Source of the DNA: Ramlibacter sp.
Lineage (GTDB): Bacteria > Pseudomonadota > Gammaproteobacteria > Burkholderiales > Burkholderiaceae_C
Assembly (NCBI RefSeq): GCF_028291745.1
Contig: NZ_JAQGNQ010000101.1
Location: forward strand, 1 to 64,000
Direction: 5' to 3'
DNA length: 64,000 nt
Both the position numbers and the translations under genes were made by a program. Position 1 is the first letter of the stretch; each line of letters starts with the position of its first letter. This document shows positions 53,599 to 63,381 of the stretch, in pieces. The notes below the pieces were generated by a model. It was given only the letters and a program-made list of their open reading frames with translations. It searched no databases and had not been told where the DNA came from.

Positions 53599-54454
53599 AG
53601 CCCTTCCTCGTCTTCTGGAACCAGGCAAACCCCAGCCACGCGACCAGCAGCGCGCCTGCCATGTAGCGCGCCAGCCCCGCCCAGTCGGGCGCATGGCCCC
53701 ACACCAGTACCGCGCGCGATTGCTCGATGATGAAGGTGAGCGGATTGGCCTCGATCACGACCCGGAAGCGGGGAGGCACGGCCGTCACCGGATAGAACAC
53801 CGGCGACAGGAACATGAGCACCATGGTCACGATCGAGATGGTCTGGCCCACGTCGCGCAGGAACACGCCCAGCGACGCCAGCAGCCAGGCCAGCCCGGTG
53901 GCCAGCACCACCAGCGGCAGCAGCACCAGCGGCAACAGCAGCGCCGTCCAGTGCAGCGTGCCGCCAGGCACCAGAGCCTGCGCGAGCAGCAGCACGACCA
54001 GGCTCACCAGCGCGTGGAACAGGGCCGCGCCCACGGCGACCACCGGCAGCACCTCCAGCGGGAACACCACCTTCTTCACATAGTTGGCGTTGTGCAGGAC
54101 CAGCGTGGGCGCGCGATTCAGCACCTCGGTGAACAGGCCGAGCACGATCATGCCCACGAACAGCACGATGGCGAACACCGCCTTCCCGTCCTCTGCCCCG
54201 GCAGTGTTCCAGCGCGCCTTGAACACCTCGGAAAACACGAAGGTGTACACGGCGAGCATCAGCACCGGATTGAAGAAGGACCACACCAGCCCCATCGCCG
54301 AACCCTTGTAGCGGCCCACGACTTCCCGCCGCACCATCTGGACGATCAGTTCCCGCTGGCGCAGGAGGCTGCGCGCCAGGAAGGCGGGCGAGGTCGGGGG
54401 CGCGGCGTGCGGATCCAGGGCCTGCCCGCCCGGAAAGGGAAGCGGCGCGCTCAT
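53582..54454 (-). CDS. ABC transporter permease for polysaccharide/LPS O-antigen export (Wzm-like)
   Basis: LLRQRELIVQMVRREVVGRYKGSAMGLVWSFFNPVLMLAVYTFVFSEVFKARW... Confidence 0.92.
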   Translation of the reverse strand: MSAPLPFPGGQALDPHAAPPTSPAFLARSLLRQRELIVQMVRREVVGRYKGSAMGLVWSFFNPVLMLAVYTFVFSEVFKARWNTAGAEDGKAVFAIVLFVGMIVLGLFTEVLNRAPTLVLHNANYVKKVVFPLEVLPVVAVGAALFHALVSLVVLLLAQALVPGGTLHWTALLLPLVLLPLVVLATGLAWLLASLGVFLRDVGQTISIVTMVLMFLSPVFYPVTAVPPRFRVVIEANPLTFIIEQSRAVLVWGHAPDWAGLARYMAGALLVAWLGFAWFQKTRKGFADVL

Positions 54455-54999
54455 GGAAAGAGCTCCGCCTGCGCCAGCGGCTTGCCGTCTCGGTCCTTGG
54501 GCGACAGGGTCGGCTCGGCCCCGGCCAGCCCCCAGTCGACGGCGAGATCGCGATCGTCCCAGGCGATGGTGCGTTCGTGCTCGGGCGCCCAGTAGTCGGT
54601 GGTCTTGTAGAGCACCTCGGCGGTCTCGGAGCGCACCACGAAGCCGTGGGCAAAGCCTTCGGGCACCCAGAGCTGGCGCTTGTTGTCCGCCGACAGCACT
54701 TCGCCGATCCAGCGGCCGAAGGTGGGCGAGGTCCGCCGCAGGTCGACCGCCACGTCGAAGATTTCGCCGCGGGTGACTCGCACCAGCTTGCCCTGCGGCT
54801 GCCGGATCTGGTAGTGCAGCCCGCGCAGCACGTGCCGGGCCGAGCAGGAATGGTTGTCCTGCACGAACTGCACGCTGCGGCCGGTGGCGGCCTCGAAGCG
54901 GGCCTGGTTGAAGCTCTCGAAAAAGAAGCCGCGCGCATCCCCGAACACCTGGGGCTCGAGCAGCAGGACGGCGGGAATGGCGAGCGGCGTGGCTTTCAT
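54451..54999 (-). CDS. rfbC: dTDP-4-dehydrorhamnose 3,5-epimerase
   Basis: LLEPQVFGDARGFFFESFNQARFEAATGRSVQFVQDNHSCSARHVLRGLHYQ. Confidence 0.95.
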   Translation of the reverse strand: MKATPLAIPAVLLLEPQVFGDARGFFFESFNQARFEAATGRSVQFVQDNHSCSARHVLRGLHYQIRQPQGKLVRVTRGEIFDVAVDLRRTSPTFGRWIGEVLSADNKRQLWVPEGFAHGFVVRSETAEVLYKTTDYWAPEHERTIAWDDRDLAVDWGLAGAEPTLSPKDRDGKPLAQAELFP

Positions 55000-55045
55000 C
55001 GGACAAGGCAGGGCGGACGGGAGGGCACGGGCAGAGCCGCGCCCT

Positions 55046-55933
55046 TCAGAGGGGCTGCTTCTCCCCGAGCAGGCGCAGCATGTACTGGCCGTAGCCATTC
55101 TTCGCCAGGGGCTGGGCGAGACGCTCGAACTGCTCATCGTTGATAAAGCCGTTGCGCCACGCGATCTCCTCGGGGCAGGCGATCTTCAGGCCCTGCCGCC
55201 TCTCGAGCGTCGCGATGAACTGGCCGGCTTCGAGCATGCTCTCGTGCGTGCCGGTGTCCAGCCACGCATACCCTCGTTTCAGGACCTGCACGTCGAGCTC
55301 GCGATGCGCGAGATAGACCTGGTTGACGCTGGTGATCTCCAGCTCGCCGCGCGCACTGGGCTTCACGGCCTTGGCGATCTCCACCACCTGCGAGTCGTAG
55401 AAGTAGAGGCCGGTCACGGCGTAGTTGCTCCTGGGCTCGGCGGGCTTCTCCTCGATGCTGCTGGCCTTGCCGCCGCGTTCGAAGGCGACCACGCCGTAGC
55501 GCTCGGGATCCTGCACGTGATAGGCGAACACCGTAGCCCCGCGCTGCTGGCCATCGGCCTGTTGCAGCATCGGCTGGAAGTCGTGGCCGTAGAAGATGTT
55601 GTCGCCCAGCACCAGGGCGCTCGGATTGCCGGCGATGAACTGCTCGCCGATCAGGAAGGCCTGCGCCAGCCCGTCGGGCGAGGGCTGCACCGCGTACTGC
55701 AGGTTCAGGCCCCACTGCGAGCCGTCGCCCAGCAGTTGCTCGAAGCGCGGCGTGTCCTGCGGCGTGCTGATCACCAGGATGTCCTGGATGCCGCCGAGCA
55801 TCAGCGTGCTGAGCGGGTAGTACACCATCGGCTTGTCGTAAACCGGCAGCAACTGCTTGCTCACCGCGAGAGTGGCCGGATGCAGCCGCGTGCCGGAGCC
55901 TCCGGCGAGGATGATGCCTTTGCGACGGGTCAT
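55046..55933 (-). CDS. rfbA: glucose-1-phosphate thymidylyltransferase
   Basis: [54 protein letters not shown]. Confidence 0.96.
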   Translation of the reverse strand: MTRRKGIILAGGSGTRLHPATLAVSKQLLPVYDKPMVYYPLSTLMLGGIQDILVISTPQDTPRFEQLLGDGSQWGLNLQYAVQPSPDGLAQAFLIGEQFIAGNPSALVLGDNIFYGHDFQPMLQQADGQQRGATVFAYHVQDPERYGVVAFERGGKASSIEEKPAEPRSNYAVTGLYFYDSQVVEIAKAVKPSARGELEITSVNQVYLAHRELDVQVLKRGYAWLDTGTHESMLEAGQFIATLERRQGLKIACPEEIAWRNGFINDEQFERLAQPLAKNGYGQYMLRLLGEKQPL

Positions 55934-56835
55934 GAACTTCTGTTGAGGCTTTGTTGCAGCATTCGTGCCACGCCCTGCTGCCAGGGCGGCATGCGGAGAC
56001 CGAGGGCCTCGGCGAGACGGGTCGTGTCCAGCCGCGAATTATGGGGTCGCCGCGCGGCCGTCGGAAACGCCGAGGATGGCACGGCCAGCACCTGTTCAGC
56101 ACCGGCTTGCAGTATTTCGCCCATCTGGTGTGCCTGCCCCACAACAAACCGGGCGTAGCCGTGCCAGCTGGTTTCGCCAGCGGCCGCGGCGTGGTAGATG
56201 CCGGCCTTGGCGGGATCGCGCTGCAGCGCGCGCAGCGCGTGGGCGGTGATGTCGGCCAGCAGGTCGGCCCCCGTCGGGGCGCCGACCTGGTCGTCGATGA
56301 CCGTCAGGCTGTCCCGCTCGCGTGCAAGGCGCAACATGGTCTTGGCAAAGTTGCCGCCACGCACGCCATACACCCAGCTGGTGCGCAGGATCAGGTGACG
56401 CGGCAGCGACGCGGCAATGCGCCGCTCGCCTTCGAGCTTGCTGCGGCCGTAGGCATTCAGGGGGCCGGTGGCATCGTCCTCGCGCCAGGGCCGCGTGCCG
56501 CTGCCGTCGAAGACGTAGTCCGTGGAGTAATGGACCATGCATGCCCCGACATCTGCGGCGGCGGCGGCGATGGCGCCGGGGGCGATCGCGTTGACCTGCA
56601 GCGCGAGATCGGGCTCGCTTTCGGCGCGGTCCACTGCCGTGTACGCGGCGGCATTCACGATGGCATCGGGCCGCAGCGCACGCACCGTCGCCACCACGCC
56701 GGCGGTGTCGGTGAAATTGCCGCGGAAACGCTCGTTGCCGGCCGAGCCGAGCGCGGTCAGCTCGCCCAGCGGCGCCAGACTGCGCTGCAGTTCCCAGCCG
56801 ACCTGGCCCTCGCACCCGAACAGCAGGACGCGCAC
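55930..56835 (-). CDS. rfbD: dTDP-4-dehydrorhamnose reductase
   Basis: [29 protein letters not shown]...[19 protein letters not shown]...[18 protein letters not shown] start proposed. Confidence 0.93.
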   Translation of the reverse strand: MRVLLFGCEGQVGWELQRSLAPLGELTALGSAGNERFRGNFTDTAGVVATVRALRPDAIVNAAAYTAVDRAESEPDLALQVNAIAPGAIAAAAADVGACMVHYSTDYVFDGSGTRPWREDDATGPLNAYGRSKLEGERRIAASLPRHLILRTSWVYGVRGGNFAKTMLRLARERDSLTVIDDQVGAPTGADLLADITAHALRALQRDPAKAGIYHAAAAGETSWHGYARFVVGQAHQMGEILQAGAEQVLAVPSSAFPTAARRPHNSRLDTTRLAEALGLRMPPWQQGVARMLQQSLNRSS

Positions 56836-56836
56836 G

Positions 56837-57901
56837 TCACGCCGCCTGCGCGTATTGCGTGGTGATCCACTCGCGGTAGGCGCCGCTCTGGACGCGTTGC
56901 ACCCAGTCGCCGTGCGCCAGGTACCACTGCACGGTCTTGCGGATGCCGCTGGCGAAGGTCTCGGCCGGCTTCCATCCCAGCTCGCGCTCGATCTTGCGGG
57001 CATCGATCGCGTAGCGGCGGTCGTGGCCGGGACGGTCCTTCACGTACGTGATCAAGGTCTCGTAGCGGCTGCCGTCGCCGCGCGGGCGCAATTCGTCGAG
57101 CAGCCGGCACACGGTGTGCACGATGTCGATGTTGGGCTGCTCGTTCCAGCCGCCCACGTTGTAGGTCTCGCCCAGGCGGCCGGCCGCGAGCACGCGCCGA
57201 ATCGCGCTGCAGTGGTCGCCCACGTACAGCCAGTCGCGGATCTGCTGGCCGTCGCCGTACACGGGCAAGGGCTTGCCGGCGAGCGCGTTGACGATGATCA
57301 GCGGGATGAGCTTCTCGGGGAAGTGATACGGCCCGTAATTGTTGGAGCAATTGGTCGTCACGACCGGCAGGCCGTAGGTGTGGTGGTACGCCCGCACCAG
57401 GTGATCGCTGGCCGCCTTGCTGGCGGAATAGGGGCTGTTCGGCTCGTACCGGTGCTGCTCGCTGAAGGCCGGATCCTGCGGCGCGAGCGATCCATAGACC
57501 TCGTCGGTGGAGACGTGCAGGAAGCGGAACTGCTCGCGTGCCGGGCCGGCCAGCGCCGCCCAATAGCCGCGCACGGCCTCGAGCAGGCGAAACGTGCCGA
57601 GCACGTTGGTCTCGATGAAGGTGCCGGGCGCGTGGATGGAACGGTCGACGTGCGACTCGGCCGCGAAGTTCAGCACCGCCCGCGGCTGGTAGCGGGCCAG
57701 CAGGCTCTCGACCAGGGGCTGGTCGCCGATGTCGCCCTGCACGAACACGTGGCGCGCGTCGTCGTCGAGCGAACGCAGGTTTTCCAGGTTGCCCGCGTAC
57801 GTGAGCTTGTCCAGGTTCACCACCGGCTCGCCACCCGCGGCCAGCCAGTCCAGGACGAAGTTGGAGCCGATGAATCCGGCCCCGCCCGTGACGACGATCA
57901 T
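56837..57901 (-). CDS. rfbB: dTDP-glucose 4,6-dehydratase
   Basis: [42 protein letters not shown]...STDEVYGSL...[47 protein letters not shown]. Confidence 0.96.
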   Translation of the reverse strand: MIVVTGGAGFIGSNFVLDWLAAGGEPVVNLDKLTYAGNLENLRSLDDDARHVFVQGDIGDQPLVESLLARYQPRAVLNFAAESHVDRSIHAPGTFIETNVLGTFRLLEAVRGYWAALAGPAREQFRFLHVSTDEVYGSLAPQDPAFSEQHRYEPNSPYSASKAASDHLVRAYHHTYGLPVVTTNCSNNYGPYHFPEKLIPLIIVNALAGKPLPVYGDGQQIRDWLYVGDHCSAIRRVLAAGRLGETYNVGGWNEQPNIDIVHTVCRLLDELRPRGDGSRYETLITYVKDRPGHDRRYAIDARKIERELGWKPAETFASGIRKTVQWYLAHGDWVQRVQSGAYREWITTQYAQAA

Positions 57902-58034
57902 TGATCCCACTCCCTTGTGCCCCGCACTGCGGGCAGGCCCGAATTATGTCATCCGCTTGGGCGTGGCCCGCGGCCACGCACCGCGCCCATCTGCTGGTAC
58001 CCTCGCTGAACTCCATCCGCGGAGAACAGGCACG

Positions 58035-58808
58035 ATGGTCCAGTGGACGGCTTTCCCGCACGCGGGAACCTACCAGCACGACGCCGAGGGCATCCGGCGC
58101 GCCTGGACCCGTTTGCATGCTGGCGACGCGGAACCCCTGCCCGTCGACCCCGAGGTGCTGCGCGCCTGGGTGCTCTTCCACAACGGCGAATTCCAGCAGG
58201 CCCACGAAGTGGGGCTGCGCGCCGGCGGCGCCGGCATCACGGTGGCGAACAAGGCCGCGTGCATCTACGCCAACTACCTGGAGAAAAGGGAAAAGGCCCG
58301 CTTCGAGCTGCTGCTGCAGGCGGCCGAGCGCGCCGAGGTGCAGGCGCGCAAGGAGCCGGCCAATCCCAACGCGTGGTACTGGCAGGCCTATGCGCTCGGC
58401 CGCTACAGCCAGCGCATCAGCGTGGCCAAGGCGCTGGCGCAGGGCCTGGGCGGCAAGGTGAAAGAGGCGCTGGAACGCGCCATCGCCCTGCAGCCGCGCC
58501 ACGCCGACGCGCACGTGGCGCTGGGGGCCTTCCACTCCGAGGTGATCGACAAGGTGGGATCGCTGATCGGCAACATGACCTATGGCGCGAAGAAGGACAC
58601 CGGCCTGCGGATGTTCGAGGTGGCGCTGCAGATCCACCCGCAGTCGCCGATCGCGCTGATCGAATACGCCAACGGCCTGGTCATGCTGGAAGGCGAGAAG
58701 AAGCTGCGCGAGGCGGCGCGGCTCTATGCACAGGCGGCCGCGCTGCAGCCGGCAGACGCGATGGAGCGCCTCGACGTCGAGCTGGCCCGTACGGAGCTGG
58801 CTGCCTGA
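58035..58808 (+). CDS. TPR-like repeat protein of unknown function
   Basis: ALERAIALQPRHADAHVALGAFHSEVIDKVGSLIGNMTYGAKKDTGLRMFEVALQIHPQSPIALIEYANGLVMLEG; helical repeat pattern. Confidence 0.75.
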   Translation: MVQWTAFPHAGTYQHDAEGIRRAWTRLHAGDAEPLPVDPEVLRAWVLFHNGEFQQAHEVGLRAGGAGITVANKAACIYANYLEKREKARFELLLQAAERAEVQARKEPANPNAWYWQAYALGRYSQRISVAKALAQGLGGKVKEALERAIALQPRHADAHVALGAFHSEVIDKVGSLIGNMTYGAKKDTGLRMFEVALQIHPQSPIALIEYANGLVMLEGEKKLREAARLYAQAAALQPADAMERLDVELARTELAA

Positions 58809-58867
58809 CGGGCGCATGCGCCGGCAGACTACAGGGTGCGGCTCAGCCGGACCGCAGAATGCCGGGC

Positions 58868-59329
58868 ATGGATCAACCGATGAACATCTTCCAGGCGCTC
58901 CTGGTGAGCCACCGCACGCAGCGCGAGCTGTCGGCGCGCCTGCTCGAAGCCAAGCCCGCTACCGATGAGTGCCAGCGCGTCTTCGAGGAACTGAAGGCCG
59001 AACTCGCGGCGCACGAGACGGCGGAGGAGCGCTGCTTCTACGTGCCGCTGATGCAGCACGACGAGGCGATGGACCTGTCGCGCCACGGCATCGCCGAACA
59101 TCACGAGATGGACGAGATGGTGGAACACTTGGAAGAGGTCGACCCGCATGCGGCCGAGTGGCAGGAGTGCTGCCGCAAGCTGTGCGCCAAGATCGAGCAC
59201 CACCTGACCGAGGAGGAGCAGAAGTTCTTCCCGCAGGCCGGCGAGGTGCTGACGGAGGAACAGAAGCTGTCGCTGGCCAGGGACTACGAGGCGGAATTCA
59301 CGACCTTGCGAATCAAGCAGGAGGCTTGA
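58868..59329 (+). CDS. hemerythrin domain-containing protein
   Basis: NIFQALLVSHRTQRELSARLLEA...LAAHETAEERCFYVPLMQHDEAMDLSRHGIAEHHEMDEMVEHLEE...KIEHHLTEEEQKFFPQA; conserved H/E pattern. Confidence 0.87.
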   Translation: MDQPMNIFQALLVSHRTQRELSARLLEAKPATDECQRVFEELKAELAAHETAEERCFYVPLMQHDEAMDLSRHGIAEHHEMDEMVEHLEEVDPHAAEWQECCRKLCAKIEHHLTEEEQKFFPQAGEVLTEEQKLSLARDYEAEFTTLRIKQEA

Positions 59330-59408
59330 AGCCGGATTCGCTGCGGACTGCCCTTCGGAGCTTGCCGCCGCAGAAACTAAGATCACCGGCTTCACAACAG
59401 GAGCCCCC

Positions 59409-59663
59409 ATGGCCGATCTCAACGCGGACTTCGAAGCCGCTGTCGCTGATTCCAAGAAACTTTCCGAGCGTCCCGACAACACCACGCTGCTGAAGATCTA
59501 CGGTCTCTACAAACAGGCCACGGTCGGCGACGTCACCGAGAAGAAGCCCGGCTTCGGCGACATGATCGGCCGCGCGAAATGGGACGCGTGGAACGGCTGC
59601 AAGGGCACGGAAAGCGACGAGGCCAAGCGCCAGTACGTCGCGCTGATCCAGTCCCTCGGCTGA
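59409..59663 (+). CDS. acyl-CoA-binding protein
   Basis: ADLNADFEAAVADSKKLSERPDNTTLLKIYGLYKQATVGDVTEKKPGFGDMIGRAKWDAWNGCKGTESDEAKRQYVALI. Confidence 0.95.
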   Translation: MADLNADFEAAVADSKKLSERPDNTTLLKIYGLYKQATVGDVTEKKPGFGDMIGRAKWDAWNGCKGTESDEAKRQYVALIQSLG

Positions 59664-60094
59664 AAAGGCAAGCTCAGTCGGCCTTGCCCCGCCGCGGGCA
59701 GCTTGGCCGGCGTCCGCCCGGGCTCGGCGTGCGGCCTGCCGTGCCGGGCCGCGTGCTTTGCCTCGTGCCGCGCGAGGCCCTGCTCGAAAGCCTGCAGCGG
59801 ATCGCCGCTGGCCAGCAGCTGGTCGAGGTTCTTCACGATCTCGCCCTCGATGCGATGCCGGAACACGCCCAGCAACAGGCCCAGGCGCGTGACCAGCTCG
59901 AAGCGCGCCTCGTTCACCCGCAACTCGCCGCTGGCTCCCGCGCGCCGGAAGCGCACCACGTCCCCGGTCTCGCCCTGCACGTAGTTGCATTCCATCTGCA
60001 GCTTCTTCTGCGCCACTTCGACCCAGCGCAAGGCCAGCCGGCGCGCCTGCGCGAGTCCCATTGCATGCTCGCGCACGATGCGAATATCAGCCAC
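59507..60094 (-). CDS. polyhydroxyalkanoic acid system family protein; C-terminus uncertain (ORF runs antisense into the ACBP gene)
   Basis: MADIRIVREHAMGLAQARRLALRWVEVAQKKLQMECNYVQGETGDVVRFRRAGASGELRVNEARFELVTRLGLLLGVFRHRIEGEIVKNLDQLLA. Confidence 0.75.
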   Translation of the reverse strand: MADIRIVREHAMGLAQARRLALRWVEVAQKKLQMECNYVQGETGDVVRFRRAGASGELRVNEARFELVTRLGLLLGVFRHRIEGEIVKNLDQLLASGDPLQAFEQGLARHEAKHAARHGRPHAEPGRTPAKLPAAGQGRLSLPFQPRDWISATYWRLASSLSVPLQPFHASHFARPIMSPKPGFFSVTSPTVACL

Positions 60095-61184
60095 CGGCTG
60101 CCTCCTTCAGTTGTCGGTGTCGTTCTTCCTTGGGCAGCTCCGCGAGCTTCTTCACCGCGGCGTAGAAGCGCGGGAAGTCATCGCCCTGCGCGTGAAACAG
60201 CGCTTCGAAGCCCGGCACGAGTTCGTCGTACGCCGCCTGCGCGCCGAAGAAGGCGTTGTTCGCCTCCCGCACCCAGCGGTCGTAGCCCCGCCAGACCGCC
60301 GGTTCACCGCCGGCCTTCGCCTTCATCTGCGCGTACTCGGTGCGGAACTCCTCCATCACCTTGCGCTTGCCCTCTTCCTTGGCCTGCGGCGTCATGCCAG
60401 GGGTGTCGTACAGCGCCTGCAGCCGCTCCCGCGTGACGCGCGACAGCTCGCGGAACAGGCGCCGGCGCTCGTCGTAGGCGGCGTACTCCTGGCGTGCGGC
60501 CTCGCCGGCCTGCGTCTGCAGCCAGCGCGTGCCGCCCAGGCGTTCCACCGCGGTGGCGAAGGACTCGTTGAACGTGGTGTCGTCCTTGGCATAGACCACC
60601 TGGTGGCCCAGCTCGTGGAAGATCAGCCGCGCGAGCTCGCCTTCCGGATAGCCGAGAAAGGTGTTGAGCAGCGGATCGCCGCCCGCCCAGTTCATGTAGC
60701 CCAGCGTGGAATACGCCGTGACCGGATAGACGCTGACCTCGTAGCCTTGCTGCGCGAGCTGGTCGCCCTCGGCGCGGGCCTTCGCTTCGCTGTAGTAGCC
60801 GCGGTAGCCCACGCAACCGGTCACCGGGAAGCACCAGGTCTTGAGCTCCAGCGAATAGGCCGGCGCGGCGGTCACGTTGTAGATCGCCGCGCTGCGATGC
60901 AGGTCGGCATAGCGCCGGTAGCTCGGGTTGTCGGGCAGGTGCAGCTCGCGCACCGCGTAATCGCGGATGCGTTGCGACAGCACGAGCCGCTGGCGCAGCC
61001 GGTCGGAGATCTGCGGCTCCTGCAGCAGGTCGCGCACCGGGCGCGCGGCCTGCATGATGCTCAGGTGCCCCTCGACCGACTGCCAGTAATAGCCCAGGTT
61101 CGCACATCCCGAGAGGCACAGCGTCGCCGCCCATGCCGCCCCTGCCACTGCCGCCGCACCCATGAACAGGACCTTCTTTCTCAC
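60087..61184 (-). CDS. predicted aminopeptidase (lipoprotein-like, HExxH metallopeptidase)
   Basis: LSGCANLGYYWQSVEGHLSIMQAARPVRDLL...ARLIFHELGHQVVYAKDDTTFNESFATAVERLG; GTG start overlapping the upstream stop. Confidence 0.87.
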   Translation of the reverse strand: MRKKVLFMGAAAVAGAAWAATLCLSGCANLGYYWQSVEGHLSIMQAARPVRDLLQEPQISDRLRQRLVLSQRIRDYAVRELHLPDNPSYRRYADLHRSAAIYNVTAAPAYSLELKTWCFPVTGCVGYRGYYSEAKARAEGDQLAQQGYEVSVYPVTAYSTLGYMNWAGGDPLLNTFLGYPEGELARLIFHELGHQVVYAKDDTTFNESFATAVERLGGTRWLQTQAGEAARQEYAAYDERRRLFRELSRVTRERLQALYDTPGMTPQAKEEGKRKVMEEFRTEYAQMKAKAGGEPAVWRGYDRWVREANNAFFGAQAAYDELVPGFEALFHAQGDDFPRFYAAVKKLAELPKEERHRQLKEAAGG

Positions 61185-63244
61185 GCGGGACGGACTTCGA
61201 CCAGGCAGTCGTAGAACACGGGCGCGCGGCCCAGGTCCGTCAGTTTCTGGCTGGTGAGTTCGTTGACGTTGGTGCCGGCGATCCCCAGCTTGCGCCACCA
61301 GATCCCCAGCCCGTTGACCACTCCCGGGCGGGCGCGCGGCGAGATGCTTGCCTTGCACACGTACTCGCCCCGGTCGTTGAAGACGCGCACCACCTGTGCG
61401 TCCCGGATGCCGCGCGCCGCGGCATCGTCGGCATGCAGCTCCAGCACCGGCTCCCCCTCGATGTCGCGCAGGCTCTGCACATTCACGAAGGTGGAATTGA
61501 GGAAGTTGCGCGCCGGTGGCGAGATCATCGCCAGCGGATAGCGCGCCGAACTGCCGGCCACCTCGTGATTGGGCACGTGATCGGGCAGGCCATCGAGCCC
61601 CTGGCGCGCCAGCCGCTCGCTGAAGAATTCGCAGCGTCCCGACGGCGTGGGAAAGCCGCCGGCCGCGAACGGCGCGTCCGGCAGCGCGAGGCTGGCGAAG
61701 CCCTGTTGCAGCAGCAGCTCGAAATCGACGCGATCGCCGAAGGCGAGGCGGCACAGGCTCTCGTCGCTCTCGGCAAAGCAGGGATCGGTGAAACCCATGC
61801 GCGCCGCCAGGGCGCGGAACACGTCGGTGTTGCTGCGGGCCTGTCCCACCGGCGCGATCGCCGGCCGGTTCAACAGCACGTCGGTGTGGCCATAGGACGG
61901 GTGGATGTCCCAGTGTTCCAGCTGCGTGGTGGCCGGCAGCAGGTAGTCCGCATAGTCCGCGGAGTCGGTGCGGAACTGCTCGATCACCACCGTGAACAGG
62001 TCCTCCCGCGCAAAGCCGCGCACCACCTTGCCCGACTCCGGCGCCACGGCCACCGGATTGCTGTTGTAGACAAGCACGGCCTCGATGGCCGGCCCGAACG
62101 CGGGCGACGCGGGGCGCAGCAGGTCATCGCCGATGGTCACCATGTTGATGGTGCGCGGCCGCTGGCCCGCCAGCAGGTCGGGCCGCTGCAGCGCGGCCCG
62201 GTCGGCCGGATAGAAGCCGCTGCTGGAAAGCAGCACGCCGCCGGCGCGATGCCGCCACGCCCCGGTCAGCGCCGGCAGGCTGGCCACGGCACGGGTCGCA
62301 TTGCCACCGCCGCGCACGCGCTGCATGCCGTAATTCAGGCGAATGGCCGCCGGTCTGGTCGTGCCGTAGGCGCGCGCGAGCTCGCGGATCTGCTGCGCCG
62401 GAATGCCGCAGACCGCCGCCGCGCGCTCGGGCGTCCAGCGCAGCGCGCGCTCGCGCAGGCCCTCCCAGCCCACCGTGTGCTGCGCGATGTAGTCGTGATC
62501 CAGCCAGTCGTGCGCGATCAGTTCGTGCATCAGCGCAAGCGCCAGGGCGGCATCGGTGCCGGGCAGCAGTTGCACGTGGTCGTGGCACTTCTCCGCGGTC
62601 TCGCTGCGGCGCGGATCGATGCACACCAGCCGCGCGCCATTGCGCTTGGCTTCCTGCGCAATGCGCCAGAAGTGCAGGTTGCTGGTGATCGAGTTGCTGC
62701 CCCAGATGATGATCAGCTTGGCCTCGGCGAAGAACTCCACCTTCATGCCGACCTTGCCGCCGAGCGTCTGCACGAGACCTTCGCCGCCCGCCGACGAACA
62801 GATGGTGCGATCGAGCAGCGAGGCGCCGAGGCGGTGGAAGAAGCGCCCCGCCATGCTCTCGCCCTGCACCAGGCCCATGGTGCCGCAGTAGCTGTAGGGA
62901 AGGATCGCCTGCGGGGCGCGCGCGGCGATGGCGCCCAGGCGGGCGGCGATGGCGTCCAGCGCTTCGTCCCAGGAGACGGGCGTGAATTGGCCCGAGCCCT
63001 TGGGTCCCACGCGGCGCATCGGCTGCAGCAGCCGCTCGGGATGGTAGGTGCGCTCCGCGTAGTGCGCGACCTTGTTGCACAGCACGCCTGCCGTGGGCCC
63101 ATGCGCCGGATTGCCCTGGACGCGCAGGGCAACGCCGTCCTGCACGGTGGTCAGCAGCGCGCACGTGTCGGGGCAGTCGTGCGGGCAGGCGCCGCGCACC
63201 TGCCGGACAGGCGCGGAAGAGCCGGAAACGGGGGGAGACGCCAT
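61181..63244 (-). CDS. molybdopterin-dependent oxidoreductase
   Basis: VRGACPHDCPDTCALLTTVQDGVALRVQGNPAHGPTAGVLCNKVAHYAERTYHPERLLQPMRRVG...IIWGSNSITSNLHFW... Confidence 0.92.
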   Translation of the reverse strand: MASPPVSGSSAPVRQVRGACPHDCPDTCALLTTVQDGVALRVQGNPAHGPTAGVLCNKVAHYAERTYHPERLLQPMRRVGPKGSGQFTPVSWDEALDAIAARLGAIAARAPQAILPYSYCGTMGLVQGESMAGRFFHRLGASLLDRTICSSAGGEGLVQTLGGKVGMKVEFFAEAKLIIIWGSNSITSNLHFWRIAQEAKRNGARLVCIDPRRSETAEKCHDHVQLLPGTDAALALALMHELIAHDWLDHDYIAQHTVGWEGLRERALRWTPERAAAVCGIPAQQIRELARAYGTTRPAAIRLNYGMQRVRGGGNATRAVASLPALTGAWRHRAGGVLLSSSGFYPADRAALQRPDLLAGQRPRTINMVTIGDDLLRPASPAFGPAIEAVLVYNSNPVAVAPESGKVVRGFAREDLFTVVIEQFRTDSADYADYLLPATTQLEHWDIHPSYGHTDVLLNRPAIAPVGQARSNTDVFRALAARMGFTDPCFAESDESLCRLAFGDRVDFELLLQQGFASLALPDAPFAAGGFPTPSGRCEFFSERLARQGLDGLPDHVPNHEVAGSSARYPLAMISPPARNFLNSTFVNVQSLRDIEGEPVLELHADDAAARGIRDAQVVRVFNDRGEYVCKASISPRARPGVVNGLGIWWRKLGIAGTNVNELTSQKLTDLGRAPVFYDCLVEVRPA

Positions 63245-63381
63245 GCGTTGATTGTCGTGCAGCCGGGGAGGACCCGCCTTCCGGATGGTATTCAGACCCG
63301 CGTGGGCTTAGGAAAATGACCGCAAGCCCGCTGGCCTCCCGGACAGCGAAACGACAGCCCGGACACGACAATTCCAACATC

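Noticed and set aside
53453-54595. His/Gln-rich plus-strand ORF (possible metal-binding protein)
   Set aside because: Antisense to the ABC permease and ATPase genes; His/Gln richness arises from reverse-complemented Leu/Val codons.
61433-63319. 628-aa plus-strand ORF
   Set aside because: Antisense shadow of the molybdopterin oxidoreductase.
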